Assembly (NCBI GenBank): GCA_905479395.1 | Contig: CAJQMI010000127.1 | Span: 1 to 36,510 of the forward strand | Direction of reading: 5' to 3' | DNA from: an uncultured Flavobacteriales bacterium | GTDB taxonomy: Bacteria; Bacteroidota; Bacteroidia; Flavobacteriales_D; Sanyastnellaceae | Length of the DNA stretch: 36,510 nt | In this document: piece after piece, positions 1 through 6,502 of the stretch | Position numbering within the stretch: position 1 is the stretch's first letter | Layout of the letters: the number at the start of each line of letters is the position of its first letter | Notes under the pieces: model-generated | The model's input: only the letters and a program-made list of their open reading frames with translations | The model's database searches: none | Told to the model about the DNA's origin: nothing | Position numbers and translations under genes: made by a program

Positions 1-2
1 GT

Positions 3-632
3 TGGGAGACTGTTTGCGGCACGTTCATCGGCACCGGTCAAGAGGAATACCTGATCATCGGGGGGTTTCATCAAGATAGCGATGTCGAAGATGAAAAGAT
101 GAAGAAGCCAACAGGCATTGCAGGTGTCATTAAGAATCAGGCTTATTACTACTTGGACAATGTGAAACTTCGTCCCATCGATGCAAAATCGCAATGCGCT
201 TGTTCTGCAGCTGACGAGGTTCGCACAGACCTTGTTTATGGCTCATCGGTTGTTTTGAGTGAAAGCATGACGCCTGACGAAATTGTGAGCATTTCTGCCG
301 TGTACTATGCTTTTCTCAAGCGCAGACCTGCAGGGGCTGGATCGGCAACGGTTGCAAAGCTTGCCAAGATCCTCAAGGAAAATCCTTCATGGAAATTGCG
401 TGTGATCGGACATTCTGATGAAGACGAATTCAATGAAGGAAAGATCAATCCTCGATACCGTGGATTGGGGGAGAAGCGCACGGATCAAGTGGTTGCCAAA
501 TTTGGTGAGAATGGAATCGAGGCCTCACGGTTGGTGGTCGATACCATGGAAAACTCGGATCCTGCCAGCACCCGCGACACAGACATTAGCCGCGCTCAAA
601 ATCGTCGAGTGACATTTGAGTTGATCAAGTAA
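3..632 (+). CDS. OmpA-family C-terminal domain protein (5' truncated by window edge)
   Basis: The frame is open from base 3 with no stop, and it encodes sensible protein (WETVCGTFIGTG, then EEYLIIGGF) before the first Met at 99. The true start therefore lies left of the window. The N-terminal part resembles the carbohydrate-binding-like region of the next gene, ending in the shared YYYLDNVKLR and CAC motifs. The C-terminal part is an OmpA-like peptidoglycan-binding domain: VIGHSDED, the helix GLGEKRTDQVVAKFG and the closing AQNRRVTFEL. Such domains tether outer-membrane or periplasmic proteins to peptidoglycan. It lies 11 bp before a paralogous gene on the same strand, so the two are probably co-transcribed. 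The ligand of the N-terminal region is unknown. Confidence 0.85.
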   Translation, partial: WETVCGTFIGTGQEEYLIIGGFHQDSDVEDEKMKKPTGIAGVIKNQAYYYLDNVKLRPIDAKSQCACSAADEVRTDLVYGSSVVLSESMTPDEIVSISAVYYAFLKRRPAGAGSATVAKLAKILKENPSWKLRVIGHSDEDEFNEGKINPRYRGLGEKRTDQVVAKFGENGIEASRLVVDTMENSDPASTRDTDISRAQNRRVTFELIK

Positions 633-643
633 ACGGAGGGGAT

Positions 644-1813
644 ATGGCCGGCCACAATTCCTTGAGAGGATGTACGGCAGTCGTCTTGATTGTGTCCGCA
701 TGGCCAACTGTCCTTTTTGGTCAAAATCTTGGTTTCGGAACTGATTTGATTTCGAACGGAAGCTTCGAAGAAAGGTTCTGGTGCCCCGTAGATTACACGC
801 AGTCGCAACTGAAAACAATCGTGGATTGGAACCAGGCCAATGCTGGAACACCCGATCATTTTGATGCATGCTCAACGGGAGGGAAAGCGGGTGTTCCTGA
901 TAATATGTTTGGGAGTCAACCAGCGCTGGATGGCAAAGCGTATGCAGGGCTTGTGCTTTATTCGCAGTCAAAACCTTTTTACAGAGAGTATTTACAGACC
1001 TCTTTATTGCGCACACTAAAGAAGGGGGAATGGATTTGTGTCGAGTGGTGGGTTTGTGCAGCTGATGAAGGGAGGGTAATCACCGATGGTCTGGGGCTGT
1101 ATTTCACGCCGACGGCACCAAAAGCTGTCGGTGAAGGAATGTTGACAGGAATCCCTCAAGTGTCCAATCCTGATCTGCACTTGCTGAGCGATCGGTGGAG
1201 TTGGACCCGGTTGAGTGATGTTTTTCAAGCAGAGGGAGGGGAACAGTTTGTGACAATTGGAAACTTTATAGCGCCTCAAGAATTGCATGTGATGGAGCGG
1301 AATGATGCGCCAGCTGGCGCGAGCAATTGGGCCTATGTCTACCTCGACGATGTTCGTGTTCGATCCGTTTCCTCGCCAGAGCAATGCTCTTGTCTCAATC
1401 ATTCCATTGAGGCTGCAGTCACCGATCCTCCATGGCAAGTCTATCAAAGGGAACACGTCCGATGGGATGCTATTTTGTTTGATTTTGATGCACATGAATT
1501 GACTTCTGAGGCGACCGCTTCGTTGGACGTTTTGGCCAATGAAATGCTGGTCAACCGGTACCTCGTGATTGAAGTCAATGGCCACACAGATTTCATTGGT
1601 TCAGAATCCTACAACCTCCAGCTGAGCGAAAAGCGAGCAGAGTCTGTGATGTTGGCACTTCGTGAGAAAGGAGTGGATCCCAATCGGCTCAAACTTGAAT
1701 GGCACGGCAGTCAGATGCCAACTGGCGACAATTCTACAACAAAGGGACGGGAGCAAAATAGGAGGGTTGAGTTCGAGCTATTGGAACACGCCTACCTTCC
1801 TGTTTCGAATTGA
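644..1813 (+). CDS. Secreted OmpA-domain protein with N-terminal lectin-like region
   Basis: This 389-residue protein starts with a signal peptide that ends near residue 26 (VLFGQ). An NLxxNGSFEE-type opening follows (LISNGSFEE), typical of carbohydrate-binding-like beta-sandwich regions in Bacteroidota surface proteins. It ends in WAYVYLDDVRVR and a CSC motif at about residues 225-250. The last 110 residues form an OmpA domain with NGHTDFIGS, YNLQLSEKRAESV and EQNRRVEFEL, which should bind peptidoglycan. A purine-rich GGAGGGG run lies only 2 bases before the ATG, too close for an ideal ribosome-binding site. It is a tandem paralog of the preceding gene. The role of the N-terminal domain is inferred only from its general pattern. 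Confidence 0.88.
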   Translation: MAGHNSLRGCTAVVLIVSAWPTVLFGQNLGFGTDLISNGSFEERFWCPVDYTQSQLKTIVDWNQANAGTPDHFDACSTGGKAGVPDNMFGSQPALDGKAYAGLVLYSQSKPFYREYLQTSLLRTLKKGEWICVEWWVCAADEGRVITDGLGLYFTPTAPKAVGEGMLTGIPQVSNPDLHLLSDRWSWTRLSDVFQAEGGEQFVTIGNFIAPQELHVMERNDAPAGASNWAYVYLDDVRVRSVSSPEQCSCLNHSIEAAVTDPPWQVYQREHVRWDAILFDFDAHELTSEATASLDVLANEMLVNRYLVIEVNGHTDFIGSESYNLQLSEKRAESVMLALREKGVDPNRLKLEWHGSQMPTGDNSTTKGREQNRRVEFELLEHAYLPVSN

Positions 1814-1837
1814 ACGATGTCTTCTTGAGCGATGAAC

Positions 1838-3166
1838 TCAAGCCTCGAGCATGGGCTGATTCTTCGGGATAAGGTTGAGGAAAATCAGGCTAATTGCGAA
1901 GAAGACAATCAGTGCCAATACACTTGAGCGCATTGATCCAGTGAAGCCCTCGATGTATCCCCAACTGAACATTCCAATGATCAACCCTCCTTTTTCAAGG
2001 ACTTCGTAAAAGCTAAAGTATGAGGCATGATCCTTGGTTTCTGGGAGCATTTTGGAGTAACTGGAGCGGTTCAGACTTTGTGTTCCTCCCATCATGAAAC
2101 CAATGATGCCAGCGGCAACATAAAAACCATTGACATCATTGACCAAGCCGTATGTATAAACGCACACCCCAGCCCAAATGACTACGCACCCCATCAGTGT
2201 CTTTATGTTTCCAATTTTGCTGCTTACCCACGAAACAAAGAATGCACCTGGAATTGAGAGAAGTTGAACGGCGATGATGGCTACAATGAGTTCGTTGTCT
2301 TTTAGGTTCACTTCCTTGATCCCGAATGAAGATGCCATGAGCATGATGGTTTGCAACGCCATGGATAGAATGAAGAAAGCCCATAGAAATCGGATCATAT
2401 CTTTTCTTCCGGCCATGTCTCGTGCGACTTGCCGCAATTCGCGAAATCCGCGACCAAATAAGTCTCGGGTTATTTTGTGGTTGAGGTGGTTCGAAGGCAA
2501 TGTTCGAAACGTTGTTTGCGACCAGGTGATCCACCAGACTGCAACCAAGACAAAAGCCCAAGGCGTCATGAAACTGCCTACGCCCATTATTAAAGCTAAG
2601 CACACCAAAAGCAACAAAACGCTTCCCACATAGCCCATTGCAAATCCTTTCGCGCTGAGCTTGTCATGCTCCTCCCGGGGCGCGATTTCAGGCAAGAAAG
2701 CATTGTAAAATCCCAAGCTTCCCCAAAAGCCGATGTTGGCCAAAAACAGCGCAGCCATGCTCCATTCGAGGTGTTCGGGATTGAAGAAGTAGAGACTAAT
2801 GCATCCCAATGCTCCGCTGTAACAGAAGATTTTCATCATCTGCAGTTTTCGTCCAGTAACGTCCGCCATGCCACTGAGCAAGGGAGAGGCAATGATGACA
2901 AATAAGAAGCTTGCTCCGAGAACGTAACTATAAAGCTGGGTGTTGATGAGTTCACGCCCCCAAAAAATCACGGTATCGTTGATGATTTCACCCGCTTCAT
3001 TTCGCTCCGAAGTAAGTGCGTTGAAGAAGATGGGGAAGATTGCGGTCGTGATGACAAGCGAATAAACACTGTTGGCCCAGTCATACATGGTCCAAGCTTT
3101 TTTGACCTGTTCCGGTGTTTTGTCTATTCGACGGGTGTTTCCTGCAGCTTTGTGTGCATTGCTCAT
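1838..3166 (-). CDS. MFS transporter, UMF1 (Atg22-like) family
   Basis: This 442-residue, highly hydrophobic protein should have about 12 membrane spans. Near the N-terminus it carries the family signature WTMYDWANSVYSLVITTAIF, typical of bacterial UMF1 transporters related to the yeast vacuolar effluxer Atg22. Later it has the MFS-like stretch GFYNAFLPEIAPREEHDKLS and a central loop of basic residues. The substrate of bacterial UMF1 proteins is not established, so none is given. It is divergent from lhgO, and the two ATGs are separated by only 37 bp. The TATCTTGG sequence 4 bases upstream of its ATG may be a -7 promoter element giving a leaderless transcript. Its 3' end converges with the OmpA gene. 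Confidence 0.9.
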   Translation of the reverse strand: MSNAHKAAGNTRRIDKTPEQVKKAWTMYDWANSVYSLVITTAIFPIFFNALTSERNEAGEIINDTVIFWGRELINTQLYSYVLGASFLFVIIASPLLSGMADVTGRKLQMMKIFCYSGALGCISLYFFNPEHLEWSMAALFLANIGFWGSLGFYNAFLPEIAPREEHDKLSAKGFAMGYVGSVLLLLVCLALIMGVGSFMTPWAFVLVAVWWITWSQTTFRTLPSNHLNHKITRDLFGRGFRELRQVARDMAGRKDMIRFLWAFFILSMALQTIMLMASSFGIKEVNLKDNELIVAIIAVQLLSIPGAFFVSWVSSKIGNIKTLMGCVVIWAGVCVYTYGLVNDVNGFYVAAGIIGFMMGGTQSLNRSSYSKMLPETKDHASYFSFYEVLEKGGLIIGMFSWGYIEGFTGSMRSSVLALIVFFAISLIFLNLIPKNQPMLEA

Positions 3167-3170
3167 GTGT

Positions 3171-3178
3171 CCAAGATA
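3171..3178 (-). promoter_or_regulatory. Candidate -7 element of the UMF1 transporter gene
   Basis: On the minus strand this reads TATCTTGG, 7 of 8 matches to the Bacteroidota -7 consensus TAnnTTTG. It is followed by ACAC and the ATG. No -33 TTG is visible at 19-20 bp. If used, transcription would begin at or next to the start codon. Confidence 0.4.
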
Positions 3179-3190
3179 GGAAGTCCGTTG

Positions 3191-3198
3191 TACTTTTG
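3191..3198 (+). promoter_or_regulatory. Candidate -7 element of lhgO
   Basis: TACTTTTG matches the Bacteroidota -7 consensus TAnnTTTG exactly and lies 5 bases before the lhgO ATG at 3204. No -33 TTG is present at the usual spacing. It shares a 37-bp divergent region with the opposite-strand element at 3171-3178. Confidence 0.5.
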
Positions 3199-3203
3199 CC
3201 CCG

Positions 3204-4442
3204 ATGATTCACGAAAAGACCCCCAGTGCCGCTTTTGACATTGTAATTGTAGGTGGAGGAATCGTTGGTGCAGCTACCCTGTACCAGCTGCAGCAGCGCT
3301 ATCCAAACCGTACCATCTTGCTCATTGAAAAAGAGCGAGAACTGGCAGGGCATCAGACGGGAAACAATTCAGGGGTAATCCATTCAGGGCTTTACTATCC
3401 GCCGGGATCATTGAAGGCGAAAAATTGTGTGGAAGGGCGAAGGGCTTTGGTCCGTTTTGCAGAAGAGCACAAAGTACCGCATGATGTTTGTGGTAAAGTT
3501 GTTGTCGCGGTGGAGCCATCTGAATTGCCTATGCTGGAGAAGATTCATGGAATTGGTCAGAAGAATGAAATTGAAGGTCTGGAGCGTATTGATGGCGATC
3601 AGCTCAGGGACATAGAGCCACATTGCAAGGGTGTTGGTGCTCTTTGGGTTCCATGCACAGGTATCATCGATTACCGCGCGGCCACGCGAAAGATGGTCGA
3701 TTTGGCGCTTGGATTGCAGTCTCATAGTGCTTTGCGTCTTGGGGAAGAAGTGGTCTCTTTTGAGCACTCAGAAGATCACACCATAGTGCGGACAGATCAA
3801 TCACAAGACGGCATTCGTGCCAAGCATGTGGTCGTTTGCGGTGGCCTTCAGGCAGATCGTTTGGCCCGAAAGGACGGGGTGCCGCTGAAAGAGCGCGTCG
3901 TCGGGTTTCGAGGCGACTATTATGAGTTGACAGAACAGGCAAAGCATAAGGTCAAAAATCTCATATACCCGGTTCCCAATCCAGACTTTCCTTTTTTAGG
4001 AGTTCACTTCACCCGAATGACGGATGGTGAAATTGAATGTGGTCCAAACGCAGTTTTCACTTTTAAAAGGGAAGGTTACGGGAAAACAGACTTTGACTTG
4101 AAAGACACGATGGAAGCCCTTGGATACGGTGGTACATGGAAGCTTTTCTTCAATAACATGGCCTTTGGCATCAACGAATACCGCCGTGCATTTTCGAAGC
4201 GTCTTTTCTTGAAGACGTTGCAGCGAATGATTCCAGACTTGACAATGGAAGATTTGCGTCCAGGTCGCTCTGGTGTTCGAGCCTTGCTTCTGTCTCAGGA
4301 TGGTGACACGCGAGATGATTTTCGGATCTCTTATACCGACCGAAACATCCACGTCCTAAATGCACCTTCTCCAGCTGCGACCGCAGCATTGGCTATCGGA
4401 GAACACATCGCCGAGTTAGCCGAGGAACGATTTACGTTTTGA
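3204..4442 (+). CDS. lhgO: L-2-hydroxyglutarate oxidase
   Basis: This 412-residue FAD-dependent oxidoreductase of the DAO family oxidises L-2-hydroxyglutarate to 2-oxoglutarate and is expected at the inner face of the membrane, donating electrons to the quinone pool. The N-terminal dinucleotide-binding motif VIVGGGIVGAATLYQL (residues ~10-25) is followed by the LhgO/YgaF-typical HQTGNNSGVIHSGLYYPPGS. Further family motifs are GIIDYRAAT and, near the C-terminus, DLRPGRSGVRALL and NAPSPAATAALAIGEHIA. The length matches the family. LhgO acts as metabolite repair or in lysine and glutarate catabolism. No other gene of those pathways is nearby, so a repair role is the simpler inference. It is monocistronic and ends before the hairpin at 4482-4501. 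Confidence 0.93.
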   Translation: MIHEKTPSAAFDIVIVGGGIVGAATLYQLQQRYPNRTILLIEKERELAGHQTGNNSGVIHSGLYYPPGSLKAKNCVEGRRALVRFAEEHKVPHDVCGKVVVAVEPSELPMLEKIHGIGQKNEIEGLERIDGDQLRDIEPHCKGVGALWVPCTGIIDYRAATRKMVDLALGLQSHSALRLGEEVVSFEHSEDHTIVRTDQSQDGIRAKHVVVCGGLQADRLARKDGVPLKERVVGFRGDYYELTEQAKHKVKNLIYPVPNPDFPFLGVHFTRMTDGEIECGPNAVFTFKREGYGKTDFDLKDTMEALGYGGTWKLFFNNMAFGINEYRRAFSKRLFLKTLQRMIPDLTMEDLRPGRSGVRALLLSQDGDTRDDFRISYTDRNIHVLNAPSPAATAALAIGEHIAELAEERFTF

Positions 4443-4481
4443 GCAATGGTCACAGGTAGTGGCAAATTGATGAAAAGAAAA

Positions 4482-4501
4482 AGCCGCCCCAAGGGGCGGC
4501 T
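4482..4501 (-). terminator. Rho-independent terminator, mainly for the minus-strand Cys-rich gene
   Basis: A perfect 9-bp GC-rich stem (AGCCGCCCC/GGGGCGGCT) has a 2-base gap at its centre, so it closes with a slightly shortened stem. On the minus strand it is followed by a T-rich tract (TTTTTCTTTT). The plus side has only a weak tract, so it may also stop lhgO transcripts, but less clearly. Confidence 0.75.
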
Positions 4502-4594
4502 TTCAAAACTCAAGTCTCTGGCAAGGGTGCACTAAGTCTTTGGTGAACTTAATGCGGCGATACTTTTAGTTCTAGAGCACAAGCTCTAAACCAC

Positions 4595-4990
4595 TTAGTC
4601 TTTCTTTTTCTTCGAATCTTTGGAACAGCTTTCAGCTGACTTCTCTGAGCAGCATGATTTCCCGTCCTTGTTGTCCGCAGTTGAAGACTTCGAAGAACAG
4701 CATGATGCTGATTTCCCATCCTTGGATTTTCCACTGTTGTCTGCAGAAGACTTCGATGAGCAGCATGATGCTCCGTCTTTTCCTTTTGCGTTGTCTCCTT
4801 TGCTGCAAGTGGATTTGCTGTCAGCATTCGCGGCGTTTCCGCCAAGGGCTACGCTCTTTGCTGATGATCCTGCATCTTTGGTTTGTGCAACTTCAGACGA
4901 GGTCGTTTTTGCTGCGGAGTTAGCGTCTGTTTGCGCGCTCGCTGCAAAAGCGAAGAATGCGAAAACGCTGAAAATCAGTACTTTTTTCAT
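4595..4990 (-). CDS. Small secreted Ser/Lys/Cys-rich repeat protein
   Basis: This 131-residue protein has a clear signal peptide (MKKVLIFSVFAFFAFAASAQ). The mature part is low-complexity, rich in Ser, Lys, Asp and Ala, with eight cysteines. Six of them lie in three CC pairs within repeats: ASCCSSKSS, SASCCSSKSS and KSCCSEKSA. At the DNA level the repeats lie about 50-63 bp apart. The protein ends in a basic tail (KDSKKKKD). I recognise no family. Paired cysteines in a disordered, exported chain suggest metal or thiol binding, by analogy only. It lies upstream of, and divergent from, the tRNA-Ser gene and the sulfur operon, which also handles thiols, but nothing shows co-regulation. Confidence 0.75.
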   Translation of the reverse strand: MKKVLIFSVFAFFAFAASAQTDANSAAKTTSSEVAQTKDAGSSAKSVALGGNAANADSKSTCSKGDNAKGKDGASCCSSKSSADNSGKSKDGKSASCCSSKSSTADNKDGKSCCSEKSAESCSKDSKKKKD

Positions 4991-5050
4991 GAAACAATTC
5001 TTTTGGTTGATGGCTCAAAAATGGTCGAGTGTGTAAGATAGGGATTTTTG

Positions 5051-5080
5051 TTGTTTTCGCAATGCTTTATCGTAACTTTG
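5051..5080 (+). promoter_or_regulatory. Promoter of tRNA-Ser
   Basis: A TTG at 5051-5053 is followed after 19 bp by TAACTTTG at 5073-5080. This is the full Bacteroidota sigma-factor consensus (TTG, 19 bp, TAnnTTTG). The mature tRNA begins 34 bases downstream. Confidence 0.7.
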
Positions 5081-5113
5081 TGGCCGCTTTGGAAACAACC
5101 CTAGCGACTTTTT

Positions 5114-5200
5114 GGAGAGGTGCCAGAGTGGTAATGGAGCAGTTTGCTAAACTGTCGACGGGCAACCGTCGCCGGGGTTCGAATCCCCGTCTCTCCGCCA
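5114..5200 (+). tRNA. tRNA-Ser(GCT)
   Basis: The 7-bp acceptor stem GGAGAGG pairs with TCTCTCC (last pair G-T). The anticodon loop TTGCTAA carries GCT, which reads AGC and AGT. There is a long variable arm (GTCGACGGGCAACCGTCGC region), as expected for class II tRNAs, and a T arm CGGGGTTCGAATCCCCG. The discriminator base is G5197 and CCA is encoded at 5198-5200. Confidence 0.96.
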
Positions 5201-5211
5201 AGAACGAAAAA

Positions 5212-5232
5212 AACCAGCGCATTCCGCTGGTT
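5212..5232 (+). terminator. Rho-independent terminator after tRNA-Ser
   Basis: An 8-bp stem AACCAGCG/CGCTGGTT with a 5-base loop is flanked by an A run on the left and eight Ts on the right. It begins 11 bases after the encoded CCA. Confidence 0.85.
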
Positions 5233-5318
5233 TTTTTTGTGCCATGAGTTTGAGTGATTTTTTTTGATTCTGGGAACGCATGGCCAAGGCTTGAACTCAG
5301 TTTGCAATTCATTTCATT

Positions 5319-5354
5319 AAATAAACATTTTATGAAATGATAAAATGTATATTT
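5319..5354. promoter_or_regulatory. Palindromic operator candidate of the ArsR sulfur operon
   Basis: A perfect 9-bp inverted repeat, ACATTTTAT and ATAAAATGT (5325-5333 and 5340-5348), is separated by 6 bases. It extends outward with one mismatch to 5319 and 5354. It lies just before the regulator gene and overlaps the candidate -7 element TATATTTG (5348-5355). ArsR-family repressors bind such AT-rich palindromes and often control their own operon, so autorepression is inferred. Confidence 0.6.
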
Positions 5355-5355
5355 G
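5348..5355 (+). promoter_or_regulatory. Candidate -7 element of the ArsR operon
   Basis: TATATTTG matches TAnnTTTG exactly and overlaps the right arm of the palindrome. A GTG in frame with the regulator lies 4 bases downstream at 5360. Transcription from here would start downstream of the ATG at 5345 and exclude it as start codon. Confidence 0.45.
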
Positions 5356-5359
5356 TTTT

Positions 5360-5683
5360 GTGAACCAGACAAAACGCAATCATTCAGAAGAAGACCTTGA
5401 GGCTATGGCTAGGATTCTAAAAACCGTAGCGCATCCAGTTAAGTTGGAGATTTTGCTGGTTTTGGAAAGCCATGAGCCCTTGGATGTTTCTTCCATTTGC
5501 GCTGAGATTGGGGCTGCGTGTCAAATTTCGATGATGTCGCAGCATTTGGCTAAGATGAAAGTCAATGGTGTTTTGAAGTCCGAAAAAAAGGGCAAGCAAG
5601 TCTTTTATAGCATTGCCAATCGGCGCCTTCTGCATGTCTTGGATTGCATGGCAGGTGCGTTTGATGCAAAGTCAGCTGAGTGA
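5360..5683 (+). CDS. ArsR/SmtB-family regulator of the sulfur operon
   Basis: This is a winged-helix repressor of about 107 residues. The family core ILKTVAHPVKLEILLVL leads into a helix-turn-helix (SMMSQHLAKMKVNGVLKSEKKGKQVFYSI). From its neighbours it should sense sulfane sulfur or related thiols, like BigR and SqrR. However, the BigR sensor cysteine in the LVC motif aligns with Leu here. The cysteines instead lie at 47 and 54 (SSICAEIGAAC) and 96 (VLDC). I prefer the GTG at 5360, because a promoter element and palindrome cover the ATG at 5345. The longer form would add five residues (MYICF). The stop overlaps the next ATG (TGATG), so the two genes are translationally coupled. Confidence 0.88.
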   Translation: MNQTKRNHSEEDLEAMARILKTVAHPVKLEILLVLESHEPLDVSSICAEIGAACQISMMSQHLAKMKVNGVLKSEKKGKQVFYSIANRRLLHVLDCMAGAFDAKSAE

Positions 5684-6483
5684 TGGAAATCCTCGGTTAC
5701 TTCATGGCGTTGGTCGTTGGGTTGTCACTTGGACTCATCGGAGGGGGAGGTTCTATTTTGGCCGTCCCAATTCTGGCTTATTTGTTTGGTTTAGATGAGA
5801 AAATAGCTACTGCTTATTCTTTGTTCGTGGTGGGGTCTGCTGCATTGGTGGGTGCAGTGCGGCAATATCAGATTGGAAACATCGATGGTCGAACAGCAGT
5901 TGTATTTGGTTTGCCTGCAGTTCTTGGTGTCTGGATTGTGCGTCATTTTTTGATTCCGATGCTGCCAGAGGTATTGTTCGCATTCTCTGATTTTGAATTT
6001 ACCCGTCGTATGGGAATGTTCGGTTTATTTTCATTGCTCATGTTTTGGGCGGCATTTTCCATGCTCTCTTCCAAGGAACGCAAAAGTGGAACGGGCATAA
6101 TCACTTACAATTATCCGGTTATTTTCTTGGAAGGACTCGTCGTGGGCGCATTGACGGGATTTGTCGGTGCAGGTGGTGGGTTTCTGATCATCCCAGCATT
6201 GGTGATGTTTGCCAATCTTGAAATCAAGCGAGCTATTGGCACATCGCTCTTGATCATTGCATTTAAATCATTGCTCGGTTTCCTTCTTGGGGACGCTATG
6301 CAAGAAACCATTGATTGGCCCTTTTTGCTTTGTTTCTCTGGAGTTGCGGTCATAGGCATTTTTGTTGGTGTTGGTCTTGGCACCTTCATCGACGGAAGCA
6401 GGCTGAAACGGGGTTTTGGCTATTTCATAATTGCAATGGCTTGTTTCATTTTTAGCATGGAATTCATCGTACAACCTCATTAA
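5683..6483 (+). CDS. TauE/SafE-family sulfite/sulfur-anion permease
   Basis: This 266-residue integral membrane protein shows the two half-repeats of TauE/SafE (COG0730) exporters, each with a glycine-rich signature: GLIGGGGSILAVPILAYL near residues 18-35 and GFVGAGGGFLIIPALVMF near 160-178. About eight membrane spans are expected. The family moves sulfite, sulfoacetate or related anions. Between a thiol-type ArsR regulator and a persulfide dioxygenase, export of the sulfite or thiosulfate made by the dioxygenase is the best inference. The ATG at 5683 overlaps the regulator stop; a GTG at 5680 is an alternative. The next gene starts 19 bp after its stop. Confidence 0.9.
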   Translation: MEILGYFMALVVGLSLGLIGGGGSILAVPILAYLFGLDEKIATAYSLFVVGSAALVGAVRQYQIGNIDGRTAVVFGLPAVLGVWIVRHFLIPMLPEVLFAFSDFEFTRRMGMFGLFSLLMFWAAFSMLSSKERKSGTGIITYNYPVIFLEGLVVGALTGFVGAGGGFLIIPALVMFANLEIKRAIGTSLLIIAFKSLLGFLLGDAMQETIDWPFLLCFSGVAVIGIFVGVGLGTFIDGSRLKRGFGYFIIAMACFIFSMEFIVQPH

Positions 6484-6502
6484 ATTTGCCATCCACATTG
6501 CC

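Noticed and set aside
99-101. ATG at 99 as start of the first gene
   Set aside because: Coding sequence continues in frame to the window edge, so the gene is truncated rather than starting here.
5067-5372. Minus-strand frame of 101 codons over tRNA-Ser
   Set aside because: It is the antisense of a confident tRNA and its terminator and has no protein-like features.
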